Source of the DNA: Ichthyophis bannanicus
Taxonomy: Eukaryota; Chordata; Amphibia; Gymnophiona; Ichthyophiidae
Assembly: GCA_033557465.1 (NCBI GenBank)
Contig: CM066031.1
Coordinates: 173,073,043 to 173,137,042, forward strand
Length of the DNA stretch: 64,000 nucleotides
Reading direction: 5' to 3'
Shown piece after piece: positions 56,905 to 64,000 of the stretch. Every line of letters begins with the position of its first letter. Positions within the stretch are counted from its first letter, which is position 1. The notes below the pieces were generated by a model. That model did not search any database and was not told the DNA's origin. It was given only the letters and a program-made list of their open reading frames with translations. Both the position numbers and the translations under genes were made by a program.

Positions 56905-57580
56905 TTAACTTTTCTGAATGGCCTTATGTAAAATCTTATCATTCACCGTCAAAGGCATTAATGGTCCACTCAAAGGAAAGAAAATCCTTAGCTATCTTAG
57001 CAATGAGCATGTTGATTTAGTGTTTCTTCAGGAAACGCATTTAAACTCTGTTGAAACACTGAAACTCAATGCTAAGCCTCATATGGTAGCTGCCTATTCT
57101 CTCCACCGGTTCCAAATGGTACGGGATAACCATTCTGGTTAAGAAGTCATTGCACGCTACTGTACCTGCTATCAGCGCTGACAAGGAGGGTAGATGGGCC
57201 CGTGTACACCTTGAGGTTGGAGATAGTGAATTCACGTGTATTTGTATTATGCCCCGAATGTGGACAACCCTGCTTACTATGCAAGTATTGCGCAGTTGGC
57301 CTCGGCCTCTGCCAATGCTCCATTAATACTAGGTGGCGATTTTACTCAAGTGTTCCCTCAATCTTTTCTTTTCAAACACGGTGCTCGTCGGTCGGAAGAT
57401 CCAGTACCGAGCAGACCTGTGTGGCTAGATATAGAAGCGGGCCTTTGCAAACCGATTCCTCTTACCTTTCTCCCTGGTATGACTCTCCCATCAGACTCCC
57501 ACTATCCACCAATGCTTTTAGACACTTTAGGTGCCTTTAATACTCTTATGCCATCTTTAGACTCCTGACTCTGGTCACAT
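56905..57580 (+). pseudogene. L1 ORF2 endonuclease (AP-like), frameshifted
   Basis: The first frame (56918-57142) contains VKGINGPLKGKKILSYL and DLVFLQETHL, holding the conserved NGL-like and catalytic Glu (QETH) motifs. After frame changes, 57236-57568 contains YYAPNVDNPAYY and LILGGDFTQV, the GGDF motif. The sequence then loses similarity; no RT palm is found. 56490-56904 is the inter-ORF region without a gene. Confidence 0.85.
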
Positions 57581-57599
57581 TGCATGTGACTTTGACCTC

Positions 57600-58160
57600 G
57601 GAGCAATGGAGCCTTATCTGGAGTAGAGGGACACGGGTTCCCGATCCGCCTCATTCACTCAGGCCCTCTTTTTTCTAGCCCACCGGTGTTTTTACACTTC
57701 TCACAGATTAGACAAATGGAACACTACTCAGGGCAATGGTTGCTGGACACGTCCTGCGGCCATTGGTTCATTGCCTCATGTTATGCATGAATATCCCGCA
57801 CTACAGTATTACTGGCGTCGGGTCTGGGGTCGTATTTAGTCTATCTCGTACTCCCAGGAGCCCCTTCTTGGAGGATAGTGGAACTTCGCCTAGTTGCGGG
57901 GATCCCCTCTCTCCCAAAATGGCTTATCTCCTTTCGAACTTTATGCTTGGCATTGCTACTTCCCTACTTAAGTAATACCGGAAATTTAGCTCCCATCTGA
58001 GCCCCAATGAATGGTGGAATCATGCCTGTCTTTACAGTAACTATGAACAAATATCTCGTCTGTTCGCTTCCTCCGTTCAGACTCCTTCTCATTGGTCTCA
58101 ATGGAAGATGCTCAACGACTATGTGTTTATTGCTAAATGCTCTCATCTGACTGTCTAACT
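57600..58160 (+). pseudogene. L1 ORF2 extreme C-terminal remnant
   Basis: Weak L1-type C-terminal matches: a CP-x-YW-like segment near 57770-57830, then NEWWNHACLYSNYEQ and HWSQWKMLNDYVF near 58010-58130, in changing frames. Placement at the 3' end before the A-rich tail supports the reading. Confidence 0.55.
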
Positions 58161-58534
58161 TTGTATATATCCCTGTTCCATGATCATGCTGTATTGTAGA
58201 TACTCTTTTGATCGTTTGATGTATAATCACTGTTAATTGGAGGCGCTCACATGCTGATATAATCGGATAGAGAAGAAGCATCGGGGTGGGGGGTAATGGG
58301 TTTGCTTTTCCTTATTGTATACATGTTTTGTCTTTTTTGGTGTGCTGTTTCTTTTGTTTGTTGCAAAATGAAAATAAAAGTTTAAAAAAAAAAAGAAAAC
58401 GCAAACCGCACCATTGCAATACATGAAGACAAACACCCGATGGTGTGAAAATAAAATTCTAATAAATGAGATCCGACACTGTGGTAATAACTAGCAAATT
58501 TTTATTTCAAAGTTTAGTAAAAACACGATATTTG

Positions 58535-60200
58535 TCAACACAGTTTAGATTTTAAAGTCATTCTTGGGTCAATCAATCTCCTGGTGGGCCCGTTTCTTCT
58601 TCCCCCGAATGCTTCTCTTGGTGCGCTGCTTTTGTATTTTTCATCTGGGGTTTCCCGCAGCAGCAACCAGCAGAAATCAGCCATCATAGTGGTGTTCCAT
58701 CTTCCTTGGTACCTTCTCTCTGCGTCCTTGATGTCCTGGTGAAACCTTTCACCTTGTTCTTCACTGTACGCCCCCAAGTTTTCGGGAAAGTAGTTCACAT
58801 GGGAGTGCAAGAAATGGACTTTCAGGCTCATGTTACAGCCTTGTTCTTTGAAGGCATTGAGCATCCTGGCAACAATATCCTTATAGTTCTCATCCCGCCT
58901 GTTCCCCAAGAATTTGAGAACAACATCCTTGAAGGAATCCCAGGCTTCTTTTTCCTTCTCAGACATCGTTTCAGCGAATGCTCCATCTGAAATGAGTTTC
59001 CTTATATCAGGGCCAACAAACACTCCTTCCTTTAGCTTTGCTTCAGAAAGTCGGGGGAACTTTGAGCAAAGGTACCGAAAGCACTCACCATCTTTTGGAA
59101 GGGACTTGATGAATTGCTTAATGAGACCCAACTTAATGTGGAGAGGTGGTAATAGAATTTTATCACGAGGTACCAAGCTCTCATGAAGAACATTTTTCTC
59201 ACCGGGTCTCAAATACTCCCGAATTGGCCAGTCTTTTTTCCCCCAGTGTAGGTCGCGGGCCCGGCTATCCCACAAGCAAAGGAAGCAGGGATATTTGGTG
59301 AAACCGGATTGCTGCCCTAATAGCATGGATAGAATTTTAAAGTCTCATTCTTCTGAAGAATCAGGGCCAAATTCTCGTATTTTTCTTGGAGAGTAACAGA
59401 GTGAGCAATAGGAACTGAAGCGAATGTGTTGCCATTATGAAGAAGAACACCTTTTATGCTGTCTTTTGACGAATCAATGAACTGCCGCCATTCAGCAGGA
59501 TCATACTTGAGTTTAAACTTTTCCATCACTCCGTATATATCGTTGCAAAATACCAAATCTTCCTCTTTGCTGAAATACTTCAAAAATTGTGTCTCGCGGT
59601 TGCGGTACCAATAAAAAGTTGTTCCTGGTGACAATAGATTTTTCTGTTTAAGCCAAGAACCTAGCAGTTGGGCAGCATCTTTTGGGAGTCCTAAATCCCG
59701 GACTAAATCATTCAATTCAGCTTGAGAGAAAAGTTCAGGTTTCGGATCTGGTTCAGTTTCAAACTCGGAAGTACTGGACTCATCGGGAAAAGCCATCTGA
59801 TGAGTCTCATCATGATCAGAACCGTCCACACAAATATGATCCAAAGATTTTGGTGGTTCAGGCACAGGTACTTCGTTGCTATGAGGCATAGGCCTAATTG
59901 CTGAGGGAAGGTTGGGGTAACTTATTACGTTCTTATTTTTTAAGTTGTATCCCTTCACAATGCAAGAGCAAAAATAGCAGTCACTGCTGTGGTCTCTTTG
60001 TTCACCGCCACATCATAGGTATTCCGAAACGAAATGCTTGTTTTTTACCTTTCATCCATAAGCGTAGATCTTCCTCACATGTCTTGCACACTTTGTGAGG
60101 AGCCCACGGTTTGTCTTGATCGCCTAACTTCAAACCGAAATAGGCGAAATATACTTTTTAAATAAATGCAGAAATGTTCCTCTGCCGCTTTTTCACGGTA
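58535..60200 (-). pseudogene. Large protein of the TTA transposon (probable transposase family, unnamed)
   Basis: Three pieces read in order on the minus strand. (a) About 60160-59960: YFGLKLGDQDKPWAPHKVC then CKTCEEDLRLWMKGKKQAF, followed by DCYFCSC after frame changes, a likely zinc-binding N-terminus. (b) 59958-59317: PNLPSAIRPMPHSNEV, an acidic linker, then LNDLVRDLGLPKDAAQLL, FYWYRNRETQF and EWRQFIDSSK. (c) 59326-58535: MLLGQQSGFTKYPCFLC, ILLPPLHIKLGLIKQF, NMSLKVHFLHSHVNYF, YSEEQGERFHQDIKDAERRY and MMADFCWLLLRE. From memory this resembles uncharacterised proteins common in arthropods and fish. Between (b) and (c) a short stretch that should precede MLLGQQ is missing and the frame changes. 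Function is unproven. Confidence 0.72.
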
Positions 60201-60770
60201 TATTCCCCACAAATAAAACAAAAAACTGTCCGGAGAGTTGACGCAACCTCTGGCTCTGTGAGCCATCACAAATACACAGCACTGCAAACTACAACTGTAG
60301 TGAACCACTTCGGAATAAAGCTGGATTACGACTGAGCAAACAAAAGGTAATAATGAACTTGCAAGAAACTGAAATTTGACAGGAACGTTCATGTCGCAAC
60401 CACCGTGTTTGAGCGAGCGAACGAGGCGAGGCGAACAGGAAAGAACATGCGCCAGCGCGAGTACTGGATTTAGCCCACCGCCTCCCAATTGTCCTGTTAA
60501 TGTATAAAATGAATACAAAACACTCTAAAATATCATGAGGGAGTGTTTCTAGTTAGTTAACCATTACAACCTCTATTTTGGGCCAAGAAAATAAACTGCA
60601 GTCGGCTAAAAAAAAATGTGAACATTCCTTATATGGGTAAGAAATCTAATTTTGCAAGAAAACGTGACGTGATGTAACATTTTGGCTATTTTTCCTGGAT
60701 TCAGCACCCCAAAATCTATAGGAATCAGTTGCAAAACTGGAGGCAGTTTTTTGGTAGTGTACCTGTGTTA

Positions 60771-60915
60771 TTAAAGAGGACCCATGAAATCCAATGCCTG
60801 AGACAAGCATTGTGGAACCTGCCTGCCTTTTTGGGAACCTGCCAGGGACTTGTGACTTGGATTGGCCACTACTGGAAACAGAATACTGGGTTGATGGACC
60901 ACAGGCAGGCAAATA
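60771..60915 (+). pseudogene. CR1 LINE, last piece (3' UTR)
   Basis: TTAAAGAGGACCCATGAAAT, then TGCCAGGGACTTGTGACTTG and GATTGGCCACTACTGGAAAC, GGGTTGATGGACC: the well-known 3' UTR signature of CR1-type LINEs. This closes the element that began near 31.8 kb. Confidence 0.85.
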
Positions 60916-60925
60916 AAATGAATAA

Positions 60926-61910
60926 TCACACAGAATCAGCTGATGGAAAAGCTTGAACAAAGTAATGACACTTAAGAAGAGATTTAAAACAGGCAAAAGA
61001 AAGTTGACAATGAAGATCGGAAGGGACAGAATGCCATATAACAGGGGTAACCACCCTATGAGCAATAGAAGAATGAACCTGGCAAAAACTAAGAATAATT
61101 AAAAGATGCTGAAAAGCTGAGTGTAGAATACGCGATGGGGTAAAATAAATCAAAAACTTACAAAGAAACTTACCAGAATGCAGAATGTGAAATGTTAGAA
61201 TGGGAAGTGTAAATATGATATTGTAAATGATTGAAAGTCAATGTTCAATTATGAAAAAAAGGAGTAGCACTATTGAATTTTCTAGCATCACACAGAAGTT
61301 TTAAAGTAATATTTTGAATTAACTGTAAATGTTGAAGTTGATATAGAGGAAGTCCAAGAACAAGGGGATTAGCATAATCCAAGCGAGTTATGACCAAAAT
61401 TAAGTATGAGCAAATGAGACGATTTAAGATCAAGGAATTTCCTAATAGAGCGAATCTGTCGAAGAAGAAAGAAACATTTTACAACACTGTGTGAAATATG
61501 CTGCGAAAACGAAAGATGATGATCAAAAAGTATTCCAAGAATTCTGATAGAGTCCTTGAGTGGAATGGAGTACAGAAAGAGAAGAAGAAATATCATTAGA
61601 AAAAAGCACGGCTGCAGTTTTTGAAGAATTAAGTTTAAGACCATGAGTAGTCAGCCATTCTGCAATTCTCTCAAGTTTTTTAGAAACTTGAGAGACTGAC
61701 ACAGAAGAACGCGTGGGGGAATGAAAGTGAAGGGGTCTGGATTCAGCTGTGCAATGCAGACCAGCAGAGTTGACCTTTTTGCAGCAGCAAGTGGCTGAAG
61801 AGGCAGTCTGAGGGAGTTGGAGGTGTGGTAAGCTGACTGTGACACTGACTGATTTTGAGTTTTGATTTTTTGAAAAGTTGAACAGTTTAATTTTTTTGGA
61901 ACCCAACCAA
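60926..61910 (-). pseudogene. L2-clade LINE fragment, minus strand, multiply frameshifted
   Basis: Pieces in order on the minus strand: AEWLTTHGLKLNSSKTAAV (about 61690-61620), DSIRILGILFDHHLSFSQHI (about 61560-61500), TRLDYANPLVLGLP (about 61395-61350) and VIWHSVPSDLHCQ (about 61040-61000). These are RT thumb and C-terminal motifs of L2. The YxDD box lies outside or is lost. 61911-62246 contains nothing recognised. Confidence 0.78.
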
Positions 61911-62249
61911 AGCAGATGGCATGAGGAGGGTTTAAGGTTTTGATTCTATTCTCATTATCTACTGTAAATATTTCGGATGTGGTGAAGCAATTTGTGTTTC
62001 TCCTTTGTCCCTTTTTATCTTTATGAGTGGGAGAAGTGGCCTGAGGATATTATGCTAATTGGACTTATTTGATTTTATGAATATGAAGGAGTCTTGGACT
62101 ATGGAAGCTTTTTATGTTGATTGTATGTTTCTTTTTTTTTACCCCTTTGTTGATTTTCTTTTGATTTTTGTTTTTGATACAGCTCAAAATGGAATCAAAG
62201 AAATGATGAACGGTGTGAGCAGAGATTACATCGAGTAGTAGGATACTAA

Positions 62250-64000
62250 GGGATATGTTTACTAAACCGTCTTAATGTGCGCCCGGCGATAGTGTGCAGG
62301 CTGCCATAAAAGGAGTGGGCATTTCAGTCTTAAAGTAGCAAAACAGGATTATCGCATGATAACGCACGCTGCTGTGCACATTAACGGGCTAAGTGCCGCT
62401 AAGTGTGTTAACGCGCGGTAATCTTAAGTAGGCACACAGACATATAAACACAGAAACAGAGGTGTAGTACAATGGTTAATACACTGACTGATGATACAGG
62501 GGTCATGATTTTGATCCCCCAGTGTGTCTAATGGCTGAGGCATCAGCTTTGACATGTAAGTATTGTTTCCTGAGGCATTTTATGTGTATTTGAATTATTA
62601 CTGCCAGCAAACACACCCTCATGTGCCATAACCTAAGGTGCCGCAGAAGGCACCCTATAAGGCACTCCATAGGGTACAATATAAAGTGCACTGTCCGCCA
62701 CGGCACCCTATAATGCCCCCTATAGGGCACCCTATAAGGCGCTCCATAGGACACCTTATAAGGCACCTTATACGGACTGTAACCATAAGGTGCCTCAGAA
62801 GGCGCTTTATAGGGTGCCCTATAAGGCGCCTTATAGGGCGCCTTCTGAGGCACCTTATGTTTACAGTACCCTGAGGGTGTTTTGCTGGCAGCACTAATGT
62901 ACATTAAAAAAAGACAATGCTTTGGATAGCCCTAACAAATAACCCCACTGTGGGTTTGAACCTATGACCTCTGGCTCAACAAGCAGTGAAGTAACCAGTG
63001 GGCCACAGCTACTAGCAAACTCCAGGCTGGCTGCAGAAGGACTGCACGTCACCACACAAACAGTCTGCTGTGGTCACCAGGATAGGGTTAACCCACCCAT
63101 ACCCATGATGCACTGCACATGCAAATCAGCAGTCTATAGATGATCACAAGATGGGGTATGCACCCCCACAGCACCTCGGCCTGGTAGGGGGAACTGACCG
63201 TGTGTGGTACTGGCACAGAGTAGCTACACACCGTCACATTGTGCAGGTACTGCACTCACCCTGAGGGTGAGGTGGGGCGCCCAGCACCAGCTCCAGCTCC
63301 ACAGCAGGCCATGTGTGAGATAGGTAGTTTCTGAAGACACAGCTTGGATATATCAGTATTTCTCAGTCAGGTTTAGCCCTTATGGACCCATAGGAGGATT
63401 ATGTACCACCACCCTCCTCCGGGGCTGAGAGTGGTAAACAGGGTCTCCCACCAACAGATCCACATTCTTCCTCCCAGCAATGGTGGCAGTAGAGGGGACC
63501 ATCAACCCCAGTCCTGCTGGGGAACAGACACCCTACAGGGCAGTCAATGCAGCTCTGTACACATCCATAAAGCAATAGCAGACAGACATTAGGCCTGGAT
63601 ATGCTAAGCTGCACCCCACCCCTATCAGATATTCTCTTGCAGCAAGCCTTCAGCCGCTGCACCCTGCAAGGTGTTCCACCAAAACACATACCAGCTGCAG
63701 ACAGTCAGCTACCTAGTCCATAGTGCATGATCCTGGTGGAAATGCGTGCACCCAGAACTGGGATGTCAGCATACACAGCAAGCAGATAAGTCACTGACTG
63801 GACCCCAAAAGGGAACCCATAAATATCACATGAGAAAAATACTATACAGCACTATGGGGGAACCTAGCCATGCCATGGTCACTGCTCAGTCAGGGTGAGA
63901 GTGATCTCCCAGCAGGACATGCTGTGGCCACCCTGTCTGTGCAGGTGGTGGCCAGGCACTACAATGTACCAGCCAGTGCCCTATGCCCTGTGCAGATGCA
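62250..64000 (-). mobile_element. PIF/Harbinger-like non-autonomous element, copy E7 (left part)
   Basis: Left end GGGATATGTTTACTAAAC follows TAA (62247-62249). The subterminal palindrome TTATCGCATGATAA is at 62349-62362. Closely similar to E5's left part without the Penelope insertion, and so shows the PLE target site (GTACAATGGTTAATACACTG, about 62467-62486). tRNA-like modules lie at 62455-62522 (+) and 62945-63010 (-). Runs off the window end. Confidence 0.7.
62601..62894. repeat. Palindromic CCCTATA-GGCGCC block in E7 (clearest copy)
   Basis: CTGCCAGCAAACACACCCTC at the left and GAGGGTGTTTTGCTGGCAG at the right are inverses. The inner right half includes GGTGCCTCAGAAGGCGC facing GCGCCTTCTGAGGCACC (around 62790-62855), a near-perfect hairpin, with CCCTATAAGG units on both sides. 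Confidence 0.72.

Larger units (their letters stand above)
55509..58394 (+). mobile_element. L1/Tx1-like LINE with internal deletion of ORF2
   Basis: The 15-bp target duplication GAAAACGCAAACCGC is perfect (55494-55508 and 58395-58409). It ends in ATGAAAATAAAAGTTT and an A run. The 5' end (GGGGGCGGAGCCTGATG) precedes an ORF1 at the expected distance, so the 5' end may be complete. RT is missing, and ORF2 jumps from the endonuclease to the extreme C-terminal region near 57.6-58.15 kb. Confidence 0.9.
55064..60767 (-). mobile_element. Unclassified TIR DNA transposon with 3-bp TTA TSD
   Basis: Inverted ends CACAGGTACACTA and TAGTGTACCTGTG. A second shared block further in (ACTGCCTC, then GGTGCGCTGAATCC on the left and GGATTCAGCACCCC on the right) extends the TIR to about 80 bp. 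TTA flanks at 55061-55063 and 60768-60770; CR1 rejoins as AAACCATTATTAAAG. Without the L1 insertion it is about 2.8 kb. It encodes a large protein in pieces (58535 to about 60200, minus strand). CAC ends with a 3-bp TSD recall CACTA/EnSpm, but I cannot assign a superfamily. 55150-55490 and 60200-60690 show no further gene. Confidence 0.8.

Noticed and set aside
60075..60518. A 147-codon minus frame as a separate gene
   Set aside because: It overlaps the transposon protein's N-terminal region in another phase and ends in low-similarity DNA; the better reading is the CKTCEEDL frame.

Overview
The window looks like intergenic DNA from a large, repeat-rich vertebrate genome. The mix of L2, CR1 and L1/Tx1 LINEs, tyrosine-recombinase retrotransposons (DIRS and Ngaro), a GIY-YIG Penelope-like element, hAT, mariner and Harbinger-like DNA transposons and tRNA-derived SINEs fits an amphibian. 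A caecilian is a reasonable guess, but nothing in the sequence fixes the species. I found no host exon, rRNA gene or true tRNA gene. Every coding region recognised belongs to a mobile element, and most are broken.

Layout. (1) 1-30.3 kb: three copies of a segment of roughly 3 kb lie in tandem (copy 1 ends near 11.87 kb, copy 2 is 16.23-20.74 kb, copy 3 starts at 20.74 kb). Large Harbinger-like elements have inserted separately into different copies (1-1704, 5664-11628, 21336-26010, 27421-30287). A degraded DIRS element (about 11.87-16.23 kb), a mariner (19.44-20.58 kb), L2 fragments and SINEs are also inserted. Because the duplicated copies differ in what they carry, several uninterrupted sites survive in the window and show 3-bp TTA/TAA/TAT target duplications. 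(2) 30.3-31.7 kb: a 5'-truncated L2 LINE with an open RT frame. (3) 31.8-60.9 kb: one old CR1 LINE on the + strand, cut into six pieces by Ngaro (33556-40592), a SINE/LINE tail (about 40722-40858), a Harbinger-like element (41032-51962), a hAT element (52473-54877) and an unclassified TIR transposon (55064-60767). The Harbinger element carries a Penelope-like element (41264-48316), which carries another Harbinger element (41643-44911). The TIR transposon carries an L1/Tx1 LINE (55509-58394). (4) 60.9-61.9 kb: a decayed L2 fragment. (5) 62250 to the end: the start of another Harbinger-like element.

How the parts relate. The genes serve the elements' own copying. Ngaro keeps gag, RT/RNase H, a tyrosine recombinase with all catalytic residues and an SGNH-hydrolase ORF between canonical split direct repeats, and is the least damaged element. 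The Penelope-like element keeps only its GIY-YIG endonuclease and two hammerhead-ribozyme-like motifs in inverted arms. The unclassified transposon at 55-60.8 kb encodes a protein resembling a widespread uncharacterised family and is the best candidate for something poorly described. The nesting gives a relative chronology: the Harbinger-like family was active both before and after the Penelope insertion.
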